A stretch of 64,000 bases of DNA from an uncultured Collinsella sp. (GCA_959028445.1 CAUFRY010000002.1:1-64000), one strand, 5' to 3'; shown: positions 9,148 through 18,405, counted from the first letter of the stretch. The notes: a model not told the origin generated them from the sequence alone. Program-made: numbers and translations.

Positions 9148-9163
9148 ACGAACGGCTGTTCGT
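9148..9163 (-). promoter_or_regulatory. LexA (SOS) box upstream of recA
   Basis: The perfect palindrome ACGAAC-GGCT-GTTCGT lies about 38 bp upstream of the recA start. It matches the Gram-positive/actinobacterial SOS box core GAAC-N4-GTTC. Position and neighbour fit LexA repression of recA-recX. Confidence 0.85.
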
Positions 9164-9200
9164 GGTCAACCGTTCAGATAAATCATATGCAGCCGACCTT

Positions 9201-9261
9201 TCCAAAACCCAACCAAACGCCGACCAAACACTGACCAAATGCTTGACCACAAAGGACCAAA
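9201..9261 (-). promoter_or_regulatory. Six phased TTTGGTC-like direct repeats upstream of recA
   Basis: On the plus strand the boxes CCAAAA, ACCAAA, ACCAAA, ACCAAA, ACCACA and ACCAAA begin at about 9201, 9212, 9223, 9234, 9246 and 9256, that is every 10-12 bp. On the recA coding strand the unit reads TTTGGTC plus four variable bases. A seven-base box with a four-base gap is the layout bound by OmpR/PhoB-family winged-helix regulators. A pair of the same boxes at the same spacing precedes comEA. The regulator is not known. Confidence 0.7.
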
Positions 9262-9336
9262 TATGAACAAGGCAGGCAAAAATACGTCTACAACCAGCAC
9301 AAACGCCAAATGAGCCTAAGGTCCCTATCTCCACAA

Positions 9337-9360
9337 TTAAGGGGCCCGGAGGCCCCTTAA
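9337..9360 (-). terminator. Palindrome after cinA, probable terminator
   Basis: TTAAGGGGCC-CGGA-GGCCCCTTAA is a perfect 10-bp stem with a 4-base loop directly after the cinA stop. The following T-run is weak (AATTGTGG), so termination could be partial. It separates the rnj-to-cinA unit from the recA promoter region. Confidence 0.6.
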
Positions 9361-9367
9361 AACACGT

Positions 9368-9898
9368 CTATTCCATAGAGTTGAGCACAAGGGCAATGCG
9401 ACCCAATGCCTCCGTGACCGCATGGGCACGAACACACGAACGGTCGCCCTCATAGTGGCAGCGCACAGAGTCCACGACCGGCACTCCCCCATCGGCGGAA
9501 CGATGTGCCCAGCCAATATAGAAAGTGCCAGCAGGATCGTCCTCAGTACCACCGCCGGGGCCGGCATAACCCGTTGCGCTCACTGCAATATCGCTCTGGT
9601 ACAGCTCCAGCGAACCCGACGCCATCTCGCGCGCAGTTTGATGCGACACCGCGGTGTAGCGGTCGAGCGTCTCCTGCTCAACACCCAGCACGCGATGCTT
9701 AATCTCATCGCAGTAGGTTACCGCACCGCCACGCAGCACCGCCGAGGCGCCCGGGATATCCGCAATCGTCGAGGCGATCATACCCGCCGTCAGCGACTCG
9801 GCCGTCGAAACCGTCACACCCCGAGCGCTCGCGCGCTCGACGATATCGCGCGCCAGCTCCTCGTTATGTGCGGAAATCTGCTCAAAAGAGTCCGTCAT
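9368..9898 (-). CDS. cinA: CinA-family nicotinamide-nucleotide amidase
   Basis: The 176-residue product is the stand-alone C-terminal CinA domain (TVSTAESLTAGMIASTIAD, the TYCDEIKHRVLGV segment, ATGYAGPGGG). In other bacteria this domain deamidates nicotinamide mononucleotide for NAD recycling; the N-terminal MoaB-like half found in long CinA proteins is absent. The start could be ATG 9898 or GTG 9904; neither has a strong ribosome binding site. It lies 12 bp after pgsA and upstream of recA, the same order (pgsA-cinA-recA) seen in many Gram-positive bacteria. Confidence 0.92.
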   Translation of the reverse strand: MTDSFEQISAHNEELARDIVERASARGVTVSTAESLTAGMIASTIADIPGASAVLRGGAVTYCDEIKHRVLGVEQETLDRYTAVSHQTAREMASGSLELYQSDIAVSATGYAGPGGGTEDDPAGTFYIGWAHRSADGGVPVVDSVRCHYEGDRSCVRAHAVTEALGRIALVLNSME

Positions 9899-9910
9899 AC
9901 CCACCAGGAC

Positions 9911-10549
9911 CTAGACCGAAAAGACGATCTTGCGGCAGTTCCAGAAGTACTGGGCGCCCGAGATAACGGTCAAGACAACGGCAACGGCATACAGGAAGCG
10001 CGACACCGAGTAGATGCCGAGCGTCAGCGCCACCGGGCCAAGGTGCAAGCCAGCCATAGCAAAAACGCACAGGTAACCGCAGATGGAGACCATCGTGGTC
10101 GCCGTCTTGTACTTGCCGAGCTTATCGGCCGCAACGACCACACCGGCCGCACTCGCGACCATGCGAAGGGCGCTCACCAGAAGCTCACGGAACAGGATAA
10201 TGAACACGGACCACACGGTCACCGCGCCAAAATCCAAGAACAGCAGCAGGGCCGAGAACACGAGCAGCTTATCGGCGATGGGGTCCAAGAATTTACCGAA
10301 GTCGGTGATCTCGTTGCGCGAACGCGCCAGATAACCGTCGACCTTATCGGTGCACGACAGGATCACATACAGAATGAAGGCAGCGGCGGCGAGCGGGCCG
10401 TCGAAGGTGCTCCAATCCGTACCGGCAACACTCGTGTGAGAAAGCGCCGACACGATCATGAACACCGGGATAAAGACGATGCGAACGCACGTCACGATGT
10501 TGGCGGGCGTCCAAACACTCGTCAGTTCCTTATTGCTCTCGTTTGCCAC
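9911..10549 (-). CDS. pgsA: CDP-diacylglycerol-glycerol-3-phosphate phosphatidyltransferase
   Basis: PgsA makes phosphatidylglycerol phosphate at the membrane. The 212-residue protein has several hydrophobic helices and the CDP-alcohol phosphatidyltransferase motif, here DKVDGYLARSRNEITDFGKF followed by LDPIADK, with all catalytic aspartates present. The start is GTG 10549 with GGAGA 5 nt upstream. It lies between rimO (9 bp) and cinA in one operon. In a Coriobacteriia species its product feeds phosphatidylglycerol and cardiolipin. Confidence 0.95.
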   Translation of the reverse strand: MANESNKELTSVWTPANIVTCVRIVFIPVFMIVSALSHTSVAGTDWSTFDGPLAAAAFILYVILSCTDKVDGYLARSRNEITDFGKFLDPIADKLLVFSALLLFLDFGAVTVWSVFIILFRELLVSALRMVASAAGVVVAADKLGKYKTATTMVSICGYLCVFAMAGLHLGPVALTLGIYSVSRFLYAVAVVLTVISGAQYFWNCRKIVFSV

Positions 10550-10558
10550 GATGCTCTC

Positions 10559-11908
10559 CTACTCCACAACATGGCCGATAAGCTCATAGCAGAAGCTATC
10601 GGTAAACTCGACAGTCAGAATATCGCCCACGGACGCCTCGCTGGCGTCCAGATGCACCGCTCCATCGGAATCGGGCGCCTGGAACCAGGCATGGCCGATC
10701 AACTCGGCGCCGTCCTCTGACTCCTCGATACCGTCGACGATAACCTGGGCGCGCTCCCCCACATGAGCAGCGGTGGCGGCAAAGCCGAGCGACTCGGCCA
10801 AGTCCATGGCCTCCTGGGCTCGCTCGAGCTTAACCTCCTCATCGACCTGACCTTCCATCTTGGCGGCCAGGCTGCCCTCCTCCTGCGAATAAGCGAAGAC
10901 ACTCGTGTAGTCGAAGCCGACGGTATCCATAAAGTCAATGAGGTCGCGGAACTCGTCGTCGGTCTCGGTCGGGAAGCCGACCATGGCCGTGGAACGGATC
11001 ACGATGCCGGGGATGCGCTCACGCAGATCGCGAAACAGGTCCTCGAGCTCCTGGCGCGAACCAGAACGGCGCATAGCCTTGAGGATGCGCGCGTCGCAGT
11101 GCTGCACGGGGATATCGATATAGGGCAGCACCTCGGGCGTATCACGAATGGTCTCAATGAGCTCGTCAGTCATGCCCTCGGGCTGCAGGTAGAGCACACG
11201 GACCCAGACGTTCTGCGGACGCACGGTCTCGGCGACGGCACACAGCAGCTGCGCCAGATTGCGCGGCGAGCCATCGGTGACGTCTTCGTCGGCAAAGTCG
11301 GTGCCCCAAATACCCGTGTCCTGGCCGATCAGCACGATCTCGCGCACACCGCCGGCAACCAGGTCGCGTACCTCGGAGATAATGCTCTCGGCATTACGCG
11401 AGTGATAGCGACCGCGGATGAAGGGGATCATGCAGAAGCTGCAGAAACGGTTGCAGCCATCGGAAATCTTGACGTAGGCAACGGCACCCTCGACGGTACG
11501 CTTGACCTGCGGAATATAGGCTGCGATCCCACGCTCGACACCCAACACGCCATCGATGACCGCCACGATGCCGTCCTCCTCGTCGGCCTTCACAAAGGCA
11601 GCGACCTCGGGCAGCTCGTCAGGCAGGTCGTCGCCATAGCGCGACGGCACGCAGCCGCACATGACGATGGGGCAAGAACGAACGCCGTCCTGAACCTCGT
11701 TGGCGAGCTCGAGCGTGGTCTCGATGCTCTCGGACGTTGCGGAGGCGAGGAACGAGCATGTATTGACGATGGCGATATCGGCATCCTGCGGGTCGAATGC
11801 TTCCTCGTAGCCTGCGGCGGTCAAAAGAGAACGCATGCGGTCGGTGTCAACCTCGTTCTTAGCGCACCCGAGGGTGATGTAGAGCACGGAGCCCAACGGT
11901 GTATCCAT
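10559..11908 (-). CDS. rimO: Ribosomal protein uS12 methylthiotransferase RimO
   Basis: RimO adds a methylthio group to the conserved aspartate of ribosomal protein S12. The 449-residue protein has the three-cysteine N-terminal domain (LGCAKNEVDTDRM, NTCSFL, CGCVPSRYG), the radical SAM motif CNRFCSFCMIPFIRG and a C-terminal TRAM domain. The GCAKNEVD signature distinguishes it from MiaB (GCQMNQHD) and MtaB (GCRVNRVE) in the same window. It follows yajQ and precedes pgsA by 9 bp. Confidence 0.95.
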   Translation of the reverse strand: MDTPLGSVLYITLGCAKNEVDTDRMRSLLTAAGYEEAFDPQDADIAIVNTCSFLASATSESIETTLELANEVQDGVRSCPIVMCGCVPSRYGDDLPDELPEVAAFVKADEEDGIVAVIDGVLGVERGIAAYIPQVKRTVEGAVAYVKISDGCNRFCSFCMIPFIRGRYHSRNAESIISEVRDLVAGGVREIVLIGQDTGIWGTDFADEDVTDGSPRNLAQLLCAVAETVRPQNVWVRVLYLQPEGMTDELIETIRDTPEVLPYIDIPVQHCDARILKAMRRSGSRQELEDLFRDLRERIPGIVIRSTAMVGFPTETDDEFRDLIDFMDTVGFDYTSVFAYSQEEGSLAAKMEGQVDEEVKLERAQEAMDLAESLGFAATAAHVGERAQVIVDGIEESEDGAELIGHAWFQAPDSDGAVHLDASEASVGDILTVEFTDSFCYELIGHVVE

Positions 11909-11935
11909 GTTGGAAAGCGGTCCTTTCGAATGATA

Positions 11936-12433
11936 TTAGCGGTAGTTGGTGAACTGAAGCGGCTGGCCGTAGTCCTGGTCGCGCAGGAACTGGATCACAG
12001 TCTGCAACGCGTCCTTCGAAGCAGAGGAAACACGCAGCTTATCGGCCTCGATGGTCACCTTGACCTTGAGCTTTTGGTCCTTGATGTCCTTGTTGATCTT
12101 CTTGGCGGTCGCCTGGTCGATACCCTCGACGATATGGCCGAGCACGCGCACGGTACCGCCCGATGCCGCCTGCGGAGCATCCCACGAGACAGCCTTGAGG
12201 TCGATGCCGCGCTTGATGAGCTTGGAGCTCAGCACGTCGATAATCTGCTTGGAGACAAAGTCGGCCGGGGCGTTGATCGTAAAGAGCTTGTCGCCCTTCG
12301 AAAGCTCGATCGTGGCGCCGGAATCCTTAAGGTCATAGCGCTGGGAAATCTCGCGCGTGGTCTGCTGGAAGGCGTTGTCGACCTCTTGCATGTTGACCTC
12401 GGACACGACGTCGAAGCTGGAATCTTTAGCCAT
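11936..12433 (-). CDS. YajQ-family nucleotide-binding protein
   Basis: The 165-residue product (start MAKDSSFDVVSEVNMQEVDN, end QDYGQPLQFTNYR) is a full-length YajQ/UPF0234 protein of two ferredoxin-like domains. Family members bind nucleotides or tRNA, and some bind cyclic di-GMP. AAAGGAAAC lies upstream of the ATG. It sits between the RodZ-like gene and rimO with short gaps. The function here is unproven. Confidence 0.92.
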   Translation of the reverse strand: MAKDSSFDVVSEVNMQEVDNAFQQTTREISQRYDLKDSGATIELSKGDKLFTINAPADFVSKQIIDVLSSKLIKRGIDLKAVSWDAPQAASGGTVRVLGHIVEGIDQATAKKINKDIKDQKLKVKVTIEADKLRVSSASKDALQTVIQFLRDQDYGQPLQFTNYR

Positions 12434-12459
12434 GATGTTTCCTTTCGCGTACGAGCGGC

Positions 12460-13953
12460 TTAGTAGCTATCGTACGAATAGTCGGTAGAATCGGTGGGCG
12501 TCTGACCGTCAGTTGCGGTATCGGCGCCATCCGTGGACTGGGCATCGGTGCCGTCGGTGGTATCGGTACCATCAGAACTTTCACCATTCTCGGAATCAGT
12601 CGTCTCCTTCTTGGGAACGGTGATCGTCACACGCGCCACGCCCGAGGTCTTGGTATCGTAACGGACCTTTTCACCGTTCTTGGTAACGGTGACATCGGAA
12701 GGCTTGGACGTGGTGATCTCGATCGAGGACTCGGGCGTGTACTCCTGCTCAAAGGGGCCAGTCGCTTGGGCGCCATAGACCGACTTGCCGTCGACCTTGA
12801 CCTCAATCCACGCGGTCTTTCCCTTGGCAACGGAGACTTTGACCTTCGTGACCTCGTTCTCTTCCTTCTTGGCCGTCGTCTTGGTAGCGTCCGAGTCAGT
12901 CGACTCATTCGTCGCCTCATCGGTGTCTTCGTCCTCGTCGACCGTTTCGGTCTTCTTAGAAGACTTCTTGGTCGTCGTCTTGGTAGCAGTGGGCGTCTCG
13001 GGCGTGGTCTCGGGCGCCAAAGATGCGCAGCCGCGCAGAAGCACCACGATGAGCACAATCAACAGCAGCGCAACGGCACCGATGCCGGCGTAGACGAAAC
13101 GCGGATCGAGCCCGTTGTTTTGAGGAGTACGTGATCCGCCGCGTCCACGATTGGAACTGCTGCGGCCGCCTCCCTGAGGCATACGACCACGATTTCTATC
13201 GGAACGGCCGCGATAGCCACCCTGGCCCTGAAGGCTGCGCTGACCCGAGCGGGGCGCAAGTTCACCGCGGCCTTGATAGCCACGCTGGCCCGAACGCGGA
13301 GCCGAAGAACGCTGGCCATACGGCTGTGATTGAGAGAGAAGACGCGGCGTCACCTGCGTGGTATCGGCATCCGCATAGCCACCGCGAGAGCGTCCCGTAG
13401 AGGCACCACGGTAACCGCGATCGGAATAGCCGCCGTCGCCGTAGCCGGCACGAGGGTCACGCGCCACGCCTCGGGCAGCGGGAAGTGCACGGTCCTCGGG
13501 CATCGGCGTACTGCGGAACCGGTCACGCTGTGAGCGAATCTCCTCGCCCGAACCCGTCTCGGTAATATAACCGGCCTGCTGAGGACGCTGTCCATAGCGG
13601 GTCGAACGACCGCCCTGAACCATCAGGAAGCGCCCGTTATCGACCGAGGAACGCGAATTGACGTAGCCGGCGGCGTCCTGAAAACGACCGCCCTGCTGCG
13701 ACGTCTCGCGTTCGTATGCCATCAGATCGTCAAAGTAGGCATTGACGACCTCGCGCGGATTGAGGCCCAAAAAGCGAGCATAGCTCGAAATCATGCCCTG
13801 CGCATAGCCGCGCGGCGGCATCGAAGCAAAGTTACCGGTCTCGAAAAACTCGATGATCTGCGGCCTGATTTTGATGGTGTTGGCGACTTGCTGAATGGAA
13901 AGGCCCATTCGGCGACGCTGCTCAAGCAGCATGTCACCAAAGCGTGCAGCCAT
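12460..13953 (-). CDS. RodZ-like helix-turn-helix membrane protein
   Basis: The 497-residue protein has a RodZ-type helix-turn-helix at about 5-75 (LLEQRRRMGLSIQQVANTIK), a long disordered cytoplasmic region at 80-285 very rich in Arg, Gly, Gln, Ser and Tyr with many RG pairs, one membrane helix at about 286-307 (FVYAGIGAVALLLIVLIVVL), a Thr/Lys/Asp linker, and an extracellular DUF4115-like beta domain at about 370-455 with a Ser/Thr/Asp tail. RodZ proteins link MreB to the wall-growth machinery. The RG-rich region is much longer than usual. Its start overlaps the ftsK stop (TGATG), indicating coupling with the division translocase. Confidence 0.85.
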   Translation of the reverse strand: MAARFGDMLLEQRRRMGLSIQQVANTIKIRPQIIEFFETGNFASMPPRGYAQGMISSYARFLGLNPREVVNAYFDDLMAYERETSQQGGRFQDAAGYVNSRSSVDNGRFLMVQGGRSTRYGQRPQQAGYITETGSGEEIRSQRDRFRSTPMPEDRALPAARGVARDPRAGYGDGGYSDRGYRGASTGRSRGGYADADTTQVTPRLLSQSQPYGQRSSAPRSGQRGYQGRGELAPRSGQRSLQGQGGYRGRSDRNRGRMPQGGGRSSSNRGRGGSRTPQNNGLDPRFVYAGIGAVALLLIVLIVVLLRGCASLAPETTPETPTATKTTTKKSSKKTETVDEDEDTDEATNESTDSDATKTTAKKEENEVTKVKVSVAKGKTAWIEVKVDGKSVYGAQATGPFEQEYTPESSIEITTSKPSDVTVTKNGEKVRYDTKTSGVARVTITVPKKETTDSENGESSDGTDTTDGTDAQSTDGADTATDGQTPTDSTDYSYDSY

Positions 13954-16733
13954 CAGAATCCTCCAAACTCACGATCTTCACGTGCCATCTCGGCGTCGAC
14001 AGACTCCAGCGCGGCAAGCCCCTCCTCGTCCAACAGGACCTCGCGCGGCTTGGAACCGTCGGGCGGGCCGACGACACCCTTTTCTTCCAGCATATCCATA
14101 ATACGCCCGGCACGCGCATAGCCAACCTTCAGACGACGTTGCAGGCCAGATGTGGAGCCAAGCTGCGATTCCACCACAATATGGGCGGCTTCCCAAATGA
14201 GCGGATCATCGTCTTGCGGCTCGGCGACTCCGGTACGGACAATGCCGCCGCCACCCGCCATGGACATGGAAGCGGGCGCCACGGCAGACAGGATCTCCTC
14301 GTGGTAGTCGGGCTCGCTCTGCGACTTGACGAACTCGACGACCTCGTTGATTTCATCATCCGAGACAAAGCAGCCCTGGATACGGCGAGGCTTGCCCCAG
14401 TCGACCTTGGAGAACAGCATGTCGCCCAAACCGGTGAGCTTTTCGGCACCCATCTGGTCGATGATGACGCGCGAGTCGATGCCCGTGGCGACATTAAAGG
14501 CGATGCGGTTGGTGATGTTGGCCTTGATAAGGCCCGTCACTACGTTGGAACTGGGGCGCTGCGTGGCCACGATAAGATGAATGCCGGCGGCACGGCCCAG
14601 CTGCGCAATACGCACAATCGAGGCCTCGACATCCTTACCGGCGACCATCATCAGGTCCGAGAGCTCGTCAATGATGATGACCAGGTAGGGCATCTTTTGC
14701 GGCGGGTTGTCGTAATGCTCAAACTCGCCGGCGGCCTGCTTTTCGTTGTAGGTCGAGATCTTACGCACGTTGAGACGCTCGAAGACCTTCAGGCGACGCT
14801 CCATCTCGGACACGGCCCATTGCAGAGCGCTCGCGGCCTGCTTGGGCTCGGTCACCACGGGCACATAGAGATGCGGCAAACCGTTATAGCCCGCAAGCTC
14901 GACGCGCTTGGGGTCGACCATGATCAGGCGAACGTCCTCGGGAAGCGCGCGCATGAGCAGGGTCGTGATGATGGAGTTGATCATCACCGACTTACCAGAA
15001 CCGGTCGTGCCGGCGATCAGCAGGTGGGGCATCTTGGCAAGGTCGGCGACGACCGGCGTGCCCTCGGCATCTCGACCGATGGCCAGCTCGAGCGGACCGC
15101 CCTTCACATAGGGAAGCACGTCGCCCAGGTTGACGTTCTGGCGCTTGCGATTGGGGATCTCGATACCCACAAGCGAGGTACCGGGGATCGGGGCAAAGAT
15201 GCGCACCGACTGAGCAGCGAGCGAAAGCGCGATATCGTCCTCGAGGCTCGAAATCTTGCTCACGCGCTCGCCCTCGCCAGGTTGCAGCTTAAAGGTCGTC
15301 ACCGTGGGGCCGGCGATCCAGCCGACCACGCGGGCACTGCGGCCAAACTCAAGCAAGGTGGATTGCAGTGACTCGGCAGTCTGTTCCAGCTCCTTGTCAG
15401 ATGACGCGGAGGACGCCGACTGCGGGTTGGCGTGCAGGATCTCGAGCGGCGGAAGCTTGAGGCCGTCCTCTTCTTCGCCCTCGTTATCTGCGGCGCCGCC
15501 GTCCGCTCCCCCATCGCTAGCCGCAGCCGATTCGACAGCACTCGAGGCAAACGCATCGGCAACCTTGGGATGCTTCAAGAAGTCGGGGATCTGAGGTGCT
15601 GCCGAAACAGGATTCACGGCAAACGGCGGCTCGGACTCGTCGATCTTATCGGGGTCGTCTTCCATCGAAAGCTGACCGGTTACCTGGTCGCGCTTTGCAT
15701 GGCGGCGCGGCAGCAAAGTTGTCTTTGCGGTCTCAATCGGAGCCTCGTCATCCTCGTCATCGCCCTCGGTGAGCTCAATCTCGCTATCGGACCAAGACGG
15801 GTCGGGCTCGCTTGTATTGAGCTTAGGCGCAGCCTTGCCCTTCTTGGCATGGCGGCGCGGCAGCAGCGTCGTCTTAGCGCGCTCAACCTCAACCGACTCG
15901 GACACGTCGACAAACGGATTCTCGTCCTCGTCGTCATCGTCCAAAACCGGGTCCACATCGTTGCCCATGACCGTGGTCACGGCAGCATCGGAGCCCTTTT
16001 GACGAAGAATGCTCAGGTGAGGACGGGCAACGCCGGGCACCGACAGGGCCTCATCGTCACCCCACGGACTCGCGTTGACGTCGGCACGACGGCGCTCGGC
16101 AAAATCTGCCGCACGGTCGCGGGCAGAGCGCAAAACGCCGCCCACCGAAAAGCCGATGATGACCAGGCCCACGACGACAAGGCCCAACAGGACCACCATC
16201 GCGATAGGCTTACCCAGGGCATTCTGCAGCGCACTCGCAATAAACGCACCAATGTAGCCACCCGAGGCGGACAGATTTTGCGGCGTGAACATAAGGTCGC
16301 ACGAGTCGCTCGTACCTGGCACCATCAACGAAAGAATGGAGACGACGGCGATAAAGACCACGGCGCCGCCCGCAACAGAGCGCGCGTTGAGCGGCGAGTC
16401 CTCGCCTAAAAAGAGCGTGGCGGCAAACAGCAAAATGACGATCGGCAGCACGTAGGCGCCCAGACCAAAGCCCAAGTGGTAGAAACCGGCAACCGCAGCC
16501 GTAACGGGCGCAGTCGCCGGCGAAATCACGGCAATAAAGGACGCAATCGCCAAGACGGCAATGACCACGCCGGCGATATCGCGGTTGGCCGAGGGCTCGA
16601 CCAAGGGCTCGAAATCATCGAACTCGGACTCGTGACCCTTATTGGCACGCAGATGGGAACCGGCACCCTTAGCAGATGCCGGTTGGTTGTTGGCCTTATT
16701 GCCTTTGGCGTTTTGTGCAGATCCGCGCGCCAA
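13953..16733 (-). CDS. ftsK: DNA translocase FtsK
   Basis: FtsK pumps chromosome ends across the closing septum and activates Xer recombination at dif. The 926-residue protein has four N-terminal membrane helices (about 53-205), a long acidic linker (205-460), the RecA-like motor with P-loop AGTTGSGKSVM, Walker B VIIIDELSDLMM, and a C-terminal gamma winged helix (TSGLQRRLKVGYARAGRIMD). The linker contains the segment AKTTLLPRRHAK twice, about 50 residues apart. XerC is encoded near the right edge of the window. It lies 1 bp downstream of rnj and overlaps the RodZ-like gene. Confidence 0.97.
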   Translation of the reverse strand: MARGSAQNAKGNKANNQPASAKGAGSHLRANKGHESEFDDFEPLVEPSANRDIAGVVIAVLAIASFIAVISPATAPVTAAVAGFYHLGFGLGAYVLPIVILLFAATLFLGEDSPLNARSVAGGAVVFIAVVSILSLMVPGTSDSCDLMFTPQNLSASGGYIGAFIASALQNALGKPIAMVVLLGLVVVGLVIIGFSVGGVLRSARDRAADFAERRRADVNASPWGDDEALSVPGVARPHLSILRQKGSDAAVTTVMGNDVDPVLDDDDEDENPFVDVSESVEVERAKTTLLPRRHAKKGKAAPKLNTSEPDPSWSDSEIELTEGDDEDDEAPIETAKTTLLPRRHAKRDQVTGQLSMEDDPDKIDESEPPFAVNPVSAAPQIPDFLKHPKVADAFASSAVESAAASDGGADGGAADNEGEEEDGLKLPPLEILHANPQSASSASSDKELEQTAESLQSTLLEFGRSARVVGWIAGPTVTTFKLQPGEGERVSKISSLEDDIALSLAAQSVRIFAPIPGTSLVGIEIPNRKRQNVNLGDVLPYVKGGPLELAIGRDAEGTPVVADLAKMPHLLIAGTTGSGKSVMINSIITTLLMRALPEDVRLIMVDPKRVELAGYNGLPHLYVPVVTEPKQAASALQWAVSEMERRLKVFERLNVRKISTYNEKQAAGEFEHYDNPPQKMPYLVIIIDELSDLMMVAGKDVEASIVRIAQLGRAAGIHLIVATQRPSSNVVTGLIKANITNRIAFNVATGIDSRVIIDQMGAEKLTGLGDMLFSKVDWGKPRRIQGCFVSDDEINEVVEFVKSQSEPDYHEEILSAVAPASMSMAGGGGIVRTGVAEPQDDDPLIWEAAHIVVESQLGSTSGLQRRLKVGYARAGRIMDMLEEKGVVGPPDGSKPREVLLDEEGLAALESVDAEMAREDREFGGF

Positions 16734-16734
16734 A

Positions 16735-18405
16735 CTAAACCTCCATGACGACCGGGATGATCATCGGACGAGTGCGCGTACGGCTCCAGATAAAGTTGGA
16801 GAGCGAGTCGCGCACGGCCTTGCGAATGGCATCGGAACCGCTGCTCGTAAAGCTGAACTTGCCCTTCTCGATCGTCTTCATAATGGACGCGGAGGCATCC
16901 TCGGAGAACTGGTCGTCGATGGCAAACGAGACGCCGCGGCCCGAGAACTCGATGGCCTCGATCTTCTTGTGCTTGAGCGAGACGATGGCGACGGCCGTGA
17001 CCATACCGTCGTTGGCGAGCTTCTGGCGATCGCGCAGGACGATGGGGTCGGTATCGCCGATACGCAGGCCGTCGACGTAGACGACGCCGGACTCGACGGG
17101 CGTACCGCGTTTGACGATACCGCTGCGCATCTCGAGCGTGTCGCCGTTATCGAGGATAAAGATATGATCGTCCTTGATGCCCATCTTGCGGGCCAGCTGG
17201 GCATGGGCGCGCAGATGCACGGCCTCGCCGTGAACCGGCATAAAGTACGTGGGCTTGGCCATGGCCATCAGGAGCTTGAGCTCCTCCTGGCTACCGTGAC
17301 CGGAGACGTGGACGAGAGCGCGGTTCTTATCCCACACGTCGCAGCCGAGCTTGGCCAGGCTGTTGACGACCTGCTGGACGGCCTTCTCGTTGCCGGGAAC
17401 GGGAGTTGCTGAGAGGATGACGGTATCGCCCTCGTGGATGGAGAGCGTCTTGTGCTCGCCATTGGCCATGCGGGACAGGGCCGACAGCGGCTCGCCCTGC
17501 GAACCGGTGCACATGACGACGATCTTGTCGTCGGGCAGGTTATCGATATCGAAGGCATCGATGATATCGGCATCGTCGATGTTGAGGTAGCCCAGCTCGC
17601 GCGCGACGCGGGTGTTGGTGAGCATGGAGCGACCGGTCACAACGACCTTACGGCCGCACTTACGGGCGGCATCGCAGATCTGCTGCAGGCGATGAATGTG
17701 GCTCGAGAACGACGCGACGAACACGCGACCCGGGGCGTTCTTGATGGCGTGCAGCAGATTGGGACCAACCTCGGCCTCGGACTTGGTAAAGCCAGGAACC
17801 GTGGCATTGGTGGAGTCGGAAAGCAGCAGGTCGATACCCTGCTTGGCAAAGCGGCTGATAGCGGCATAGTCGGGCGTAACGCCGTCGATGGGCGTCTGGT
17901 CGAGCTTAAAGTCGCCGGTGTGCATAACGGTGCCCTGGTTAGTGCGAATGAACACGCCCAGAGCGCCGGGGATGGAGTGCGTCATCGAGAAGAAGTCGAG
18001 CGAGATGCCACCGAGATTGACATGGCTTCCGCCCTTGACCTCGCGGAACTTGGGCGCGCGGATGCGGAACTCAGAGAGCTTGCCCTCGATAAAACCAAGC
18101 GTCAGCTTGCTCGAGAAGATGGGCACCTTGTTGTTGAGGTCCTGCAGCAGATACGGAAGCGAACCGGTGTGGTCCTCGTGGCCGTGGGTGACGACGATAC
18201 CGCGGAGCTTCTCCTCGTTCTCCAGGACATAGGTGTAGTCAGGAAGCACCAGGTCGATACCGGGCTGGGAGTCATCCGGGAACATGAGACCGGCATCGAC
18301 GAGCACCATGTCGTCGCCGCACTCGAAGACCGTCATGTTCTTGCCGATGCCGTCAAGGCCGCCGAGCGGAATGATCTTCAAGGGAGATGATTTTTTAGCT
18401 GCCAT
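16735..18405 (-). CDS. rnj: Ribonuclease J
   Basis: RNase J is a metallo-beta-lactamase/beta-CASP nuclease with 5'-to-3' exonuclease and endonuclease activity. The 556-residue product starts MAAKKSSPLKIIPLGGLDGI and has the metal motif THGHEDHTGSLPY, the beta-CASP motifs (CTGSQGEPLSALSRMANGEH) and the HVSGHGSQEELKLL segment. The open frame extends to 18495, but ATG 18405 with AAAGGAAAC upstream fits the family. It opens the operon rnj-ftsK-RodZ-like-yajQ-rimO-pgsA-cinA. Upstream is a 640-bp gap with two palindromic elements. Confidence 0.96.
   Translation of the reverse strand: MAAKKSSPLKIIPLGGLDGIGKNMTVFECGDDMVLVDAGLMFPDDSQPGIDLVLPDYTYVLENEEKLRGIVVTHGHEDHTGSLPYLLQDLNNKVPIFSSKLTLGFIEGKLSEFRIRAPKFREVKGGSHVNLGGISLDFFSMTHSIPGALGVFIRTNQGTVMHTGDFKLDQTPIDGVTPDYAAISRFAKQGIDLLLSDSTNATVPGFTKSEAEVGPNLLHAIKNAPGRVFVASFSSHIHRLQQICDAARKCGRKVVVTGRSMLTNTRVARELGYLNIDDADIIDAFDIDNLPDDKIVVMCTGSQGEPLSALSRMANGEHKTLSIHEGDTVILSATPVPGNEKAVQQVVNSLAKLGCDVWDKNRALVHVSGHGSQEELKLLMAMAKPTYFMPVHGEAVHLRAHAQLARKMGIKDDHIFILDNGDTLEMRSGIVKRGTPVESGVVYVDGLRIGDTDPIVLRDRQKLANDGMVTAVAIVSLKHKKIEAIEFSGRGVSFAIDDQFSEDASASIMKTIEKGKFSFTSSGSDAIRKAVRDSLSNFIWSRTRTRPMIIPVVMEV

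Noticed and set aside
9201..9261. CRISPR array
   Set aside because: The repeats are only 6-7 bp with 4-5 bp gaps, far too short for repeat-spacer units.
10763..12463. 566-residue plus-strand open frame over rimO and yajQ
   Set aside because: It is antisense to two well-supported genes and lacks domains or a start signal.
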